Made by a program: the position numbers and the translations under genes. Shown piece after piece: positions 44,871 to 57,800 of a stretch of DNA of 64,000 nt. Within the stretch, counting starts at the first letter, position 1, and the number at the start of each line of letters is the position of its first letter. The stretch is taken from the NCBI GenBank assembly GCA_016748015.1, contig JAAOMT010000135.1, positions 1,220,498 through 1,284,497 on the forward strand, in the 5' to 3' direction. This stretch comes from Geosiphon pyriformis (Eukaryota; Glomeromycota; Glomeromycetes; Archaeosporales; Geosiphonaceae). A model generated the notes under the pieces. That model saw only the letters and a program-made list of their open reading frames with translations, did no database searches and was not told the origin of the DNA.

Positions 44871-45647
44871 TGTTATTCATAAAAAGAAAACAGATAGAGA
44901 AAATAGCAGACCAATAAGAGAATAATATTTAGCATGTGAGCATATTGCTTAGCAATGTGGAGCAATATCAGAAAGCACAGCACATTGTTCAGCAATGTGG
45001 AGCAATATTAGAAAATTAGGACACATTGTTTAGCAATGTGAGCAATCTCGTAAAACATCAATTATGTATATATAGCAGTAGCATTAGAAGTAAAAAGAGC
45101 AGAATCCTTTAGTTAGAAATCTTTCATCAAAAAAATATCAAATAAATAAATCATTTACCATCCAAATCCACTCTTTACTATCAACACTTTATGTTGATAG
45201 TAATCAATACTTAATCACACTGGAACAATAGTTCTTGATTATGGCTATTAATGAATACTAACTTGCACATTGTCTTGGCTTATTTCTTTTCTTGATTTTA
45301 TTGTTGTATATTAACTGATTAAAGATTAAAGCGCTGAGTAATTGACGTCACGAATAGTCTGGTAAAAGACCCAGAAATAAGGATAAAATTATATATATAT
45401 TAACAGATAGCTTACTAAAAGGGCATGAATGCCAAAATAAACCAGCCACCAAGCTGAAGACAGAAATTGGAAACACAACTCACCAACCAACTATATTGTC
45501 ATTGAATCTCTGTTTATTATACAAAGGACTCAATGCTAAAACCTTCAGATACAACCAATGTACCAATAACATTAGCATTGTCAAGATATTGAGCACCAAG
45601 TTACGATTTGTTATTTGATTTGAGACTCCAAATAATCATCTGTAATA
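44871..45647 (+). repeat. 5' LTR of element B
   Basis: 777 bp, three palindromic array units (44,939-45,046), hairpin arms 45176-45186 and 45192-45202 with loop CTTTA. Confidence 0.93.
45067..45075 (+). promoter_or_regulatory. TATA box of element B 5' LTR
   Basis: TATATATAG just after the tandem array. Confidence 0.65.
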
Positions 45648-45649
45648 TT

Positions 45650-45667
45650 TGGTGCTCCCTGTGAGGT
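45650..45667 (+). other. Primer binding site of element B
   Basis: TGGTGCTCCCTGTGAGG, two bases after the 5' LTR; probably closest to the ancestral form of the three copies. Confidence 0.72.
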
Positions 45668-47473
45668 ATAATCTTACAGAGAACCAGCATCATCAACAAT
45701 CATCCAAAAGTGACAGAATCAGAAATCATAGGAACAAACCATTTAGGATTTGCCAAATTCTTATTCCAACAGTACAGTCAACAATTAGGATTGAACAATA
45801 ATTATTTTCCAGCAGAATCAGCCTTCAACTTTTACATCAACAATAAAATCACAGACTGCTTAGGAGGAACAGTTAACATTGAATCCACAAGAAAAAATTT
45901 CTATACAGAATTATTTCAACATACCAGCTTACCAAAAAACTACAGTTTTGCACTAATTATTAGGGAAATCAATCAAACTATTGAAAGGTATACACAACAA
46001 CAATTTTCCATCATCTATGCAGATAAAGGCAAAAGAAGATTGCAAACCCCAGCAGTAACACCAAAAAAAATCCAACCACCCAATTGGAAAAAAACCCAAG
46101 TTGAATTACCCACCCATCTATTATACCATTATATGTCTGGAAGTGCCATTAACATCTCATCAACAAACATGTCCACATTAAACATGACATTAACCTTTGG
46201 ACACTTTCTATTTCAAAGTAAACAATAAAAAGCAGAATTATTAAGACCATACGGTGATTACTTTGAAGGATTTAAATTGTGATTGCCAACACTATCAGGA
46301 TTCCAATTACCACCACCTTAACCAGATTTTGGAAACATGAGTCCTTAGGAAATAATGGAATCAGAAGAAGAAGAAGAAGAAGAAGAATCTGAAGATCAAG
46401 AATTTACTTACCAGAATCTGATCACGAAAAACTTGGAATTTGGAACCCCAAATCTTCAAACCCAGCAAAATTCAAATTTAGAAAACTTGGAAATCAAAAC
46501 TCCGAATATTCAACTACTGCCAAATCAGAACAATTAAAACTCTAATCTAATTAATCAACTGGACCTACCTTCTATTATTGTCATTAACCCACCACCAGTT
46601 GAACCAATTGGCCAGCCACTACAACAACCACATCAGCAGATTCAACAGCCACTAGTAGCACTTCAACAACCACCACAACTCAACTTAGATCCAATAGCAT
46701 ACGCACCAATAGCCAAACTTAAAAAATTCACTGGCGAAGAAAATAACACCCAAGTATGGCTAAATAATGTGGAGAAAGCCATTGCAGCTAATGGATGGAA
46801 TGATGCCAGAGCCATGCAAGCCATCCCATATTTTTTCCAGAATACTGCCAATTCATGGTACTAAAGTCTGGTCAACAAACCTCAAGATTTCAATGCATTC
46901 AAAATAGAGTTCTTAAGATACTTCAGCAACAATAACAGCATTAACAGGCTAGCAAACACTTTCACTACCATCAAACAAAGAGAAAATGAAGCAGTCACTA
47001 CTTACTTAGGATGCTTCCACAGAAATCTGCACCAGATCCAAGCCATCAACCCCAATTATTTTACAGTAGCCCAGATCCTAAATCAGTTTATTCGCAGATT
47101 ATGCAGTAGCATCTTACAACACATATGTTCAATGCATCCCATCAATCTGCAAGCAGCCATCACAAATGCCAGAGATTTTGAAGCTGCTGAACTCGAAGCT
47201 AACCATGCCCAAGCCATTAATCTAGTAATGAATGGATCATCTGAATTGGATTCCAAATTGAAACAATTTAGTGATTTCATCAATCAGAAATTAAAGGGAT
47301 ACTTAGCTGACAATTGTGCAATTTATCAACCACCACAATGACACAATAATTCCAGAAATGCAAATTGTTTTCAGAATTAGTCATGTTTATTATCATCGAC
47401 CAATCAACAGTGACAACAAGAAATGTGTGTTTGCCACTATTGTGGTAAACAAAAACACCTACAAATTGATTGC
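45668..47473 (+). pseudogene. gag of element B
   Basis: Open pieces 45710-46228 and 46355-46537, then the gag core around 46,600-47,341 (YAPIAKLKKFTGEENNTQ, LRYFSNNNSINRLANTF, LNQFIRRLCSSILQHI) and a knuckle at 47432-47473 that is intact (C-HY-C-GKQK-H-LQID-C). The Glu-rich run at 46,355-46,395 is also present, shortened, in C. At least three in-frame stops. No ATG is evident at the start of the first open piece, so translation may begin upstream within the primer-site leader or at a lost codon. Confidence 0.83.
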
Positions 47474-47499
47474 CGCCATCACTTAAATAACCATTGATT

Positions 47500-50400
47500 G
47501 GAAAATCAATATCGAAACTCCAATTGCCGGTTTCAAATTCTGAATAACCCACCAAACTCAGAACCATATCATCAGAATTACTTACCTATGATGCAGCAGC
47601 CACTTTATCAACCACTAGTATATTAAATGCCAATTTATCAACTAATGACACCAGCAAATTATCAGCTGCAGCCTCAGGTAATATATCAGTCCCAACAAAT
47701 TCAAACACCACCACAGAACTTATCTCAAAACAGAACCCAAAGACTGAGATTGATCCAACAAAGCTGAAGATCATCAATGGTAGTCCACTAACTGATTCCC
47801 AGTTTTTTCACACAACCAACAGAATCCCGACAACAAAATTCAGGCACTGGATACACCCAAAACCCAAATTCCCAGAACTATTTAAGTCTACTGGTTACCC
47901 CAGAAAATGCTCAACCCAATAACCTGGAACCCAACCAACACCCAACACTTACCAGCAACATTCTCCCAGTTACTATCACCGAGAATGAATCACTAGATGC
48001 CATTTTCCTATTTGAATTTGAAGAACCATTGACCACGCCATTATTTAGTGGAGCCATTCTGAAAAAAAAACCCATTACTGTCATGTACACTAATGTCAAG
48101 GTTAATGGCCACTTCATCAAACTGATTCTAGACAGTGGATCAGCTGGCAGCATAATTACAAAACAATTTATGGACCAATTAGGTTGCTGAGTTGATTGCA
48201 CTGCCAGTGCCAGAATTATAACTGCTGATAAAGCAACCAAAACTTCCATTAGTGAAATTAATGACTTCCCTTTTGAAGTCAATGACATCATCATTTTCAT
48301 CAAAGTCTTAGTGATGGAAGCAACCCAATATCAGGCATTAGTAAAAAATGACTGGTTATTTAAAATCAATGCTATACTAGATTGGACAATGCAGAAGCTC
48401 CAACTGAGCCAAAATGGTCAACACACATGTGTACCCACCACGTGTGGCCATTTCAAGACCACCAATTTGACAACATTACTTATTGAATTTGAGAAAAAGG
48501 AGAAAAAACCTACCTGGAAAGCCTATCAAGTATCATGGGCTGAAGCAGACCACAACAAACTGCTGCCAATACTATTATGAGACGAGCCAGAAAAAGGAAA
48601 ACAAAAAGAAGAACTCACCTGAGAAACTGACAATCTGACATGGACCAACAATAACAACAATAAACTGACATCAAATTGAGAGTGAAAAGAAGATAAAAGA
48701 AGAGACAAAGGGAAAAGGAAAAAAAAAGACACCATCCAAGCCAACAACACATATATTCCAGTCACTTATGCTCCACTACAACAGTCTACCTATTGCCAAT
48801 CCAAACTAATATGCATTTATTGTGGCAAGAAATTGTCATCAATGGGTGCTTGTTGTGGCGATAATGAAGAATACACTTCGGCAACAAAATTCTACTGCTG
48901 TCCATGTGTTATTAAATGCTTTGGAAGGCCAAAACAAGTTGGGAAATAGAACAATGAACCATGCTTGGCTTGTGGAGAAACTCTTCTGAACAAAGAAATA
49001 TGGAACAACATTTCTGGGCAAGGAGAAACATGTGACAAGTCGTATTAATACACGATTCTCATAAGTGACTGAGTGAGAAAAGAAATGCCCATAGACATTG
49101 CCTAGAGATGAGCTGTCAAATGTCTAAATGAGTGTCCACACAACAATGACAAAATATAGCAAATGGCACTCACCAAAATAGAAGGAGCAACCCCAGAAGA
49201 AATAAAAATGATTAAAAATAATCTACCTGAACCTATAGAACTTGATTGAGATCCAGAACCAGTCATAAATCTTCTAGATTCAGAACAATTCTACGAACAT
49301 TACCAAGAGCTAGCACCTATCAGGGAAGAACAAAAGCAGCATTTGAAGCAATTGAATACTCGGTTATATCAACATTGCTTAATTTTCTGTGACTTTTAAT
49401 ATTGTAATAAGTGTAATCTCATTTACAATCTACCATCATGCATGATCTACACGATCCCAGAAGAGGAACCAATCAGTAGCTGTGCATTGGAATTGGAATC
49501 AGTTTTCAATCCCAATTTAAACTCCAATAACGATGACAATGAAAACACTGATTCCAGCTCTGTGCAATATAACAACAAAAATATCAACAATTCAGACTCC
49601 AATTCAAATCCCAAAATATACATTGCACTTCCTGATCTCTCTAAGAAGCAAGAACTCAAATGGTATAGTGATAATAATGAAGGTATCATGCTAGAATGTG
49701 CACATAATACCAATGTAGAGTTTGATTTGAGATATCTGGAAAAAGAAGCCATCAAATTGAAACCAAATTCGCGCACATGTATTGATCTCAAAATAGCTCT
49801 AAAAATTCTAGCAACAATTATGGTTCAATTAACATCTAGGAGTAGCCTAGTGAAAAAAGAAATCAACATCAAAAGAGAAATAATTGACACAGGATATATA
49901 AGAAATATCATTGCTATACTACAAAATGACTCAGAAAAGATCTATATCATAGAGCCAAATGAAAAGATAACACAGGCAATATTCCTGCTTCTAGTAAAAG
50001 TAGCTAAATTAGTATTAGTAAAAAACAGGGAAGAATTAAAGATAACAGCAAGAGGGATACAGGGATTTGAATTCATGGGTAGAATAGATATACTAATTAA
50101 TATGGCAGAGGAAGAAATTGTTGACAAAGGAGAAATTATCTTAATTCATCAAACAATTTCCATTCTGTCATATGATCAGTATATGTTAGCCATAAAAAGG
50201 GAAGTAAGAGATCAAGCTTAATTGTTTGAAGCAAAAGCCACTATTTGTGAATCAGGGGAGATTGGACTCACCAATCTCTACATATCAGCCAAAAGCCCTA
50301 AAAACATCAAAATCCCCATCTATAATACAACTGAAAAGGTTATCAAAATACCAAAGAGAACTATCATTGGATATTTAACCACCAAAGTTGAGGATTAACC

Positions 50401-53339
50401 ACCAAACCACATTCCAAATTTTCCACAGCTTTGTGGATATGTGGACATTATATCACAAACCATCTATGGAAGAAGTAAATATTATCTGCTCCAATCAGAA
50501 CAATTGGAACAGATGAACATAAGGAATCTAGATCCACTTCAACAGATGCAACTCAAGATGTTACTTAACAATTTCAATGACATCTTTACTAGCAAAAATA
50601 AATTTGGTTAAACCAATATCATCCAGTATTAAATCAAGACTAGAAATACAATGCCAATTAAACAAAGAGCATACAGAGTACTACCAGCTAGCCATGAGAT
50701 CATTCGTCAAAAAATTAACCAAATGCTTGACAATAGGCTAATTCAGTCATCAATGAGTCCATGGTTATTACCAGTAGTACTGGTTCATAAGAAAAATGGG
50801 AAAATCCATTTTTGTGTAGACTACCGAAAACTGAATAGAGTAACAAAAGGTAATAGCTATCCAACTTTAAAGATCCAAAAACTATTCGACGCTTTTGAAG
50901 GAAATAAATGGTTCTTGACACTAGATTTAGATAGTAGTTACTGGCAAGTAGCCATGGATCCAGCCAACAAAGAGAAAGAAATTTTGAGTTTAAAGTCATG
51001 CCATTTGGCTTAATAAATACTCTAGCAACATTTCAACAGCTTATGGAAATTGTCTATACTGAACTACTATGGAAATCAGTAGTCATATACTTGGATGACA
51101 CCAATGTGTTCTCAAAAACATTTGATGATTATCTGCACCATCTCCAAGAAGTGTTCAAAAGATTAAGAAGAGCCAGATTGAAACTAAATACAACCAAATA
51201 TTTCTTTAGAAAAACTGAACTCAAGTTTTTGGAACATGTAGTGAGCAAAGATGGAATCAAAACGGATCCAGACAAGATCGAAGTAGTTAAGAACTTTTCA
51301 ATACCAATCAACTTGACAGAACTAACTATTGTCACTTCATTAAGGACTTTTCTAAACTAGCTCAGCCACTTCACTATCTACAAACCAAGAATGTGAAGTA
51401 TGAATGGACTGAAGCTTAACAAAAAGCTTTTGACACATTGAGAAGAAAGCTTATCCAAGCTCCAGTATTGATATATCCAGATTACAACAAACCATTCATT
51501 ATTACTACTGATGCATCAGGTCAAGCATTGGGAGCAGTACTATCACAAAAAAAACCAGATAGAAGAGAACATCCAGTAGCTTATGCCAGTAGAAGCTTAA
51601 ATCCAGCTGAGAAAAACTATGGAACTTTAGCATTAGAACACTTTGCTATCTATTGGGCTGTCATCAAATGGAAGAAGTACTTGAATCAAAAGTTTGAAGT
51701 GTACACTGATCACAAAGGATTGACTTCAATCCAGAAACAAGAATTTGTAGACAATTGTCATGCCAGATGGAAAATAGAACTTTCACCATTTAATTATACA
51801 GAACATTATAAAAAGGAAAAAAACAATGGAAATGCTGATGAACTGTTACAAATGAGACAAATCTAAAAACATTTTAATCCAAAAATATAACAAAAGATGA
51901 ACACACAAAAATACCAACAACTCTAACATTATATAAATACTCAATCGTTCAAAGAGAAATTATCTCAAAAAGAACAAAACAACATAAAACAATAATCAAA
52001 ATATTTTATCAATCATCAAAATATACTTTACCAGAAGAACAGAAGAAATCTAGATCAACCAATCAGAGTAATCACAGAACCAGAGAAAGAGACAATACTA
52101 TTCAACATGCATTCAGATCTAACAGCAGGACATTTTCATAAAGAAGTGATCATAGAAAGAACCAGAAAAAAATATTATTGGCCATCAATATATCCAGACA
52201 TCATCCAATATATTTAAAATTGTGATGTCTGTCAAAAAAGAGGAGGAACAAGACCAAGTAAACCATTAAGACCAATCAAAGTAGAACAACCATTTGATCA
52301 CATTGGAATTGACTTAGTCAGACCATTAACAATCACCAATAGAGACAACAGATATATCGCAGTAGCCATGAACTATTTCACTAAATGGCCAGAAACAAAA
52401 GCCATTCAAAGAGCAGATGCAAAATCCATTGCCGAATTCATTCATCAAGATTTGATTTGTTGACATAGATATCCAAAAGAACTATTATCAGATCAAGGAA
52501 CCCATTTTGTGAACAGAACATTAGCAGAATTAAGTCAGAGATTTGGAATCAAAAGACCATTATAATTATCATACCATCTACAAACAAATGAGTTAGTTGA
52601 GAGGTTTAACAGAACATTGTGTGAAGCAATTGCCAAGATCAGTCAAAAAAATCAGGACAAATGGTATTTGTTTATACCATCAGTATTATTTGCTTATCAG
52701 ACAATGAGACAAGATACTACACAAGCAACACCATTTGAATTAGTATACAGTAGAACAGCAACATTACCAGTTGAGATAAAAGTCAACACTTATCCAACAG
52801 AACCAATAACTGAAGACAATTTTCAGGAAATGTTGCTAAGAAGAACATATGACTTGATGAAAACACTAGAAAACAAACAACAAAAAGCAGCTAACAACAT
52901 CCAAAAGTCACAAGAAAAGCAAAAAGAACAACATGATAACTAACTACCAAATAAACCAGTTGAATTCCAGATTGGAGACAAAGTACTATTACATCATACC
53001 AAAGTGAAAAAACAATGGAGTGGAAAATTCGACCCCAAATGGGACAGACCATTTTACATAGAAAAAATTCTAGGAAATGAAGCTTATAAATTAAAATGGA
53101 ACAACAAAATCTTAGCTAAAGCAACACATGATGATTGACTGAAACCATATCACCAGATAGCATCATTATTTACCAATAACATTTCACAACTGGAAGTACA
53201 AAAAATACTAGTTCAACCAGATGAGATTCCATGAAATCTAGAACCAATCATAGTTATTGAACCAAACATGGCAAATTGAACAACCAAAAGAATATATAAA
53301 GACACAGTACACGCAACAAAAGCAACCAAAAAAAAATGA
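47500..53339 (+). pseudogene. pol of element B: protease - Cys-rich - dUTPase-like - RT - RNase H - integrase
   Basis: Protease at about 48,080-48,190 has an intact LILDSGSAGSIITK. The Cys-rich module is at 48812-49033 (CIYC, CC, CCPC, CLAC, C). The dUTPase-like part, 49442-50221, has VEFDLR, SRSSLVKK, GYIRNI, NEKITQAIF and IQGFEFMGRID. RT starts IKQRAYRVLPASHEI (50,651) and keeps YLDDTN, but two small deletions relative to A break the frame: 22 nt near 50,982 and 25 nt near 51,331. RNase H (51438-51866): TTDASGQALGAVLSQ, YTDHKG. Integrase 52,100-52,943 carries D (IGIDLV), D (LLSDQGTHF) and E (NELVERFNRT) with stops near 52,217, 52,462 and 52,564. Pol ends at 53337-53339, one base into ORF3, because of one extra A in an A-run compared with A and C. 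Confidence 0.87.
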
Positions 53340-53971
53340 AAATACCAGATCATATCTACACTATAGTTTAACAATTGTTCCAGGTCTTAAGTCAACAACT
53401 TTTAGACATGGAAATTATTGTTAACAACCAAACAATCTGCTATAGAAACACCAAAAGAAAAACAAAAAATATATCATATTAGCGGTTACCAAAAAATAAT
53501 AAAAACTGGTCAGATAACATAATAGAAAAAGTAAAGAACACTTTTGGGAAAATACCTATTATGGCACCAACAGAAAAACTTACAAAAGAGAATTGGAAGC
53601 AATAGACAAAACAACTTCCAATATCATACTATTACTACCAGTTAAATTGAAAGTTGAATATTCAAGAGTTGTATATCAACAAATTCAAAAGAATATTTAA
53701 CCAGAACATAATACAGCAAATTAAAAAATTTATTGGGAAAAAGATGAACTCAACATTATATGTGAGAACAATTTACTGACTATACAACATATTTCAGAAC
53801 TATTCAGAAATACTGTTACACTCTGACATAGAAACCATAACCATTAACCAATGGGAAAGAATGAACAATACACAAATAGAAAACATGAAGAACAGAGTTA
53901 AACAAACAATATTTGAAAAAGAAGTATTAGAATTAATTCAAAATAAAGATTTTGACAGAGCTCAATATTAA
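53336..53971 (+). pseudogene. ORF3 of element B
   Basis: ATG 53336-53338, stop 53969-53971, 636 nt. It starts MKIPDHIYTIV-like and ends FDRAQY. The middle contains KLTKENWKQ and a Tyr-rich YYYYQL-like stretch; the last third contains the conserved block INQWERMNNTQIENMKNRVK. About four stops. No family recognised. Confidence 0.75.
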
Positions 53972-53984
53972 TAGAAGGAGATAA
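53972..53984 (+). other. Polypurine tract of element B
   Basis: TAGAAGGAGATAA immediately before TGTTAC of the 3' LTR. Confidence 0.72.
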
Positions 53985-54802
53985 TGTTACTCATAAAAAG
54001 AAAACAGATAGAGAAAATAGCAGACCAATAAGAGAATACTATTTAGCATATAAGCACATTGCTTAGCAATGTGGAGCAATGTCAGAAATCATGGCACATT
54101 GCTCAGCAATATGGAGCAATGTCAGAAAGCATGGCACATTGCTTAGCAATGTGAAGCAATATTAGAAAATTAGGGCACATTGTTCAGCAATGTGAGCAAT
54201 CTTATAGAACATCAATTATGTATATATAGTAGTAGCATTAAAAGTAGAAAGCGCAGAATCCTTTAGTTAGAAATCTTCCATCAAAAAAATATCAAATAAA
54301 TAAATCATTTACCATCCAAATCCACTCTTTACTATCAACATAAAGTGTTGATAGTAATTGATACTTAACCACACTGGAACAATAGCTTTTGATTATGATT
54401 ATTGACAAATACTAACTTGTGCATTGCCTTGGCTTATTTCTTTTCTTGATTTTATTGTTGTATATTAACTGATTAAGGATTAAAGTGCTGAGTAATTGAC
54501 GTCACAAATAGTCTGGTAAAAGACCCAGAAATAAGGGTAAAATTATATATATATTAACAGATAGCTTATCAGAAGGGCATGAATGCTAGAATAAACTGGC
54601 CACCAAGCTGAAGACAAAAATTGGAAACACAACTTACCAACCAACTACATTGTTATTGAATCTCTGTTTATTATACAAAAGACTCAATGCTAAAACCTTC
54701 AAATACAACCAATATACCAATAACACCAGCATTGTCAAGATATTGAGCACCAAGTTATGGATTTGTTATTTGATTTAAGACCCCAAATAATCATCTGTAA
54801 CA
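53985..54802 (+). repeat. 3' LTR of element B
   Basis: 818 bp, TGTTAC...GTAACA ends, four array units (54,054-54,215), TATA at 54221-54229, hairpin arms 54330-54340 and 54346-54356 with loop TAAAG, the reverse complement of the loop in its 5' LTR. Confidence 0.94.
54054..54215 (+). repeat. Palindromic tandem array in U3 of element B 3' LTR
   Basis: Units start at 54054, 54094, 54134 and 54175 (40-41 bp). The core of the first is a perfect palindrome with one central base, CACATTGCTTAGCAATGTG. Spacers read GAGCAATGTCAGAAA or similar, which repeats half of the palindrome. It lies directly upstream of the TATA box. Confidence 0.9.
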
Positions 54803-57800
54803 CCATAGAACTTAATTAGGACCCAGAACCAGTCATAAATTTTTTGGATCCAGAGCAATTTCATGAACACTACCAAGAATTAGTGCCCACAAGAAAAGAG
54901 CAAAAGCAACACTTAAAACAGCTGAACACTCAACTGTATTAACACTGCCTAATTCTATGTGACTTCCAATATTGTAATGAGTGTGACCTTATTTACAATT
55001 CATCACCACACATGATTTACACAATCCTGGAAGAGAAAAAACCAATCAACAGCTGTGCATCAGAATCAAAATCAACTTTCAATCTTAATTCAAACTCTAA
55101 CAATGATGATGACAAAAACAATGGTTTCAGTTCTACTCAATATGACAACAAAAATAACAATGATTCATACTCCAATTCAAACCCCAAAACATATATTGCA
55201 CTTTTTGATCTCTCCAAGAAGCAGAAACTCAGATGGTTCATTAATAATAATGAAGATATTATGCCAGAATGTGTACATAATACCAATGCCAAGTTTGATC
55301 TGAGATATTTAGAGAAGGATGCCATTAAATTGGAACCATATTTGCACACATGCATTGATCTCAAAGTAGCATTAGAAATTTCAGCAACAACAATAGTTCA
55401 ACTAACATCTAGAAGTAGCTTAGCAAAAAAAAGAATCAACATCAGAGGAGAAATAATTAACACAGGATATGTAGAAAATATTATTACAATGCTACAAAAT
55501 AACTCAAAAAAAACCTATATTATAGAGCCAAATGAAAAAATAGCACAGACAATATTCTTGCCTCTGATTAAAATAGCTCAATTAGTATTAATAAAAAACA
55601 GAGAAAAATTAAAAATTACAGTTAGAGTGATACAGAGTTTCGAATTTATGGATAGAATAGATGTACTAGTTAATATGGCAAGAAAAAAAATTGTTGATAA
55701 GGAAGAAATTATCTTCACTCATCAATCAATCTCCATTCTATTATATGACTAGTACATGGTAACCATAAAGAGAAAAGTAAAGGATCAGATACAGATTTTT
55801 GAGACAGAAGCAACACTTTGTGAATCTGGAAAGATTAGATTAATCAATCTATACATATCAGCCAAGAACCACAGGAACATCAAAATTCTCATTTACAACA
55901 ACACAAGAGAAACCATTAAGATACCAAAAGAAACTACTATTGGATACTTGACCACTGAAGTTGAGAACCAACTACTCAACACTATTCTAGACTTTCTACA
56001 ACTGTGTAGATATGTAGATATTACATTTCAAACAATATATGGATGAGAAGAATGTTATTTGTTCTAACCAGAACAATTGGAACAGATAAACTTAGAAAAT
56101 TTAGACCCACTACAACATAGCAGCTCAAAATGTTACTCAATAACTTTAACAACATCTTTGCCAGCAAAAACAAATTTGGCAAAACTGATATTATTCAACA
56201 TCAGATAAAAACTGAAGATATAATGCCAATCAAACAAAGAGCATACCAAATACCACCAGCCAGCCATGAGATCATTTGTTAAAAAATCAATCAAATACTT
56301 GACAATAGGCTAATTCAGCCATCAATGAATTCATAATCATTACCAGTGGTACTAGTCCATAAGAAAAATAGAAAAATTCACTTTTGTGTGGATTACTAGA
56401 AACTGAATAAAGTAACCAAAGAAGATAGTTATTTAACACCAAAAATCCAAGAGCTGTTTGACACTTTTGGAGGAAAAAAATGGTTTTTAACTTTAGACTT
56501 AGACAGTAGTTACTGGCAAGTAGCCATGAAACCAGAAAACAAGGAGAAAATGGCTTTTACAACTCGAGAAAGAAATTTCAAATTTGAAATGATGCCATTT
56601 GGCTTGATAAATGCTCTAGCCATATCTTAACAGTTCATGAAAATTGTCTATATGGGACTGTTATGGAAATCAGTAGTCGTATATTTGGATAACACCAATG
56701 TATTTTCAAAAACATTTGATAATCATCTGCATTATCTTCAACAAGTATTTGAAAGACTCAGATGAGCAGAATTAAAATTAAATACAAATAAATGCTTTTT
56801 TAGCAAAACAGAACTCAAATTTTTGGGACATGTTGTGAGCAAAAACAGTATCAAAACGGATCCAGATAAGATTGAGACTGTTAAAAACTTTCCAGTACCA
56901 AATAATCTCACAGAATTAAGAGCATTTTTGGGATTTGCTGGATACTACTGCCACTTTATCAAAGACTTTTCCAAAATAGTTCAACTTCTATACCAACTCC
57001 AAACAAAGAACACCAAATATAAATGGACTGAAATCCAACAAAAAGCCTTTAACATACTGAGAAGAAAGCTTATTCAAGCTTCAGTATTAATCTATTCAGA
57101 CCACAACAAACCATTCATAATTACCACTAATGTATCTGATCAAGCATTGGAAGCAATATTATCTCAGAAAAAACCAGATGGACAAGAACATCCAGTAGCT
57201 TATACCAGTAGAAGCTTAAGTTCAGCTGAAAAAAACTATGGAACTCTAGTACTAAAACACTTAGCTATCTATTGGACTGTTATCAAATGGAAAAAATACT
57301 TGAGTCAAAAATTTGATGTGTACACTGATCATAAAGAATTGACTTCAATTCAGAAGCAAGAATTTGAAGACAATTGCCATGTTAAATGGAAAATAGAACT
57401 TTTATCATTTAATTATACAGTACATTACAAAAAAAGAAAAAAAATAGAAATGCTGATGAATTGTCACAAATGAGACAAATTTAAAAACATTTTAACTCAA
57501 AAATATAACAAAAGATAAATATACAAAAATACCAACAACTTCAACATTATATAAATACCCAATTGTTCAAGGAGAAATTATCTCAAAAAAAACAAAACAG
57601 CATAAAACAGCAATCAAAATATTTTATCAACCATCAAAATATACTTTACCAAAAAAACAAAAGAAATTCAGATCAACCAACCAGAGTAATTACAGAACCA
57701 GAAAAAGAGACAATATTATTTAACATGCACTTAGATTTAATAGCAGAACATTTTCACAAAGAAGCAACCATGAAAAGAACCAGAAAAAGATACTATTGGC

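Larger units (their letters stand above)
44871..54802 (+). mobile_element. Gypsy element B, inserted inside element A
   Basis: 5' LTR 44871-45647 and 3' LTR 53985-54802. Target duplication CCAT at 44867-44870 and 54803-54806. The element lies in the pol of A between the Cys-rich module and the dUTPase-like domain. All genes are recognisable but broken. It must be younger than A, and A younger than LINE-1a. Confidence 0.95.

Noticed and set aside
54054-54215. CRISPR-like array of repeats and spacers
   Set aside because: The spacers are themselves copies of each other, units lie in an LTR U3, and the context is a eukaryotic retrotransposon.
54803-55000. Gypsy element starting directly in pol after an LTR, as if gag were deleted
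   Set aside because: Explained by element B lying inside element A; the CCAT duplication and rejoined sequence show that nothing was deleted.
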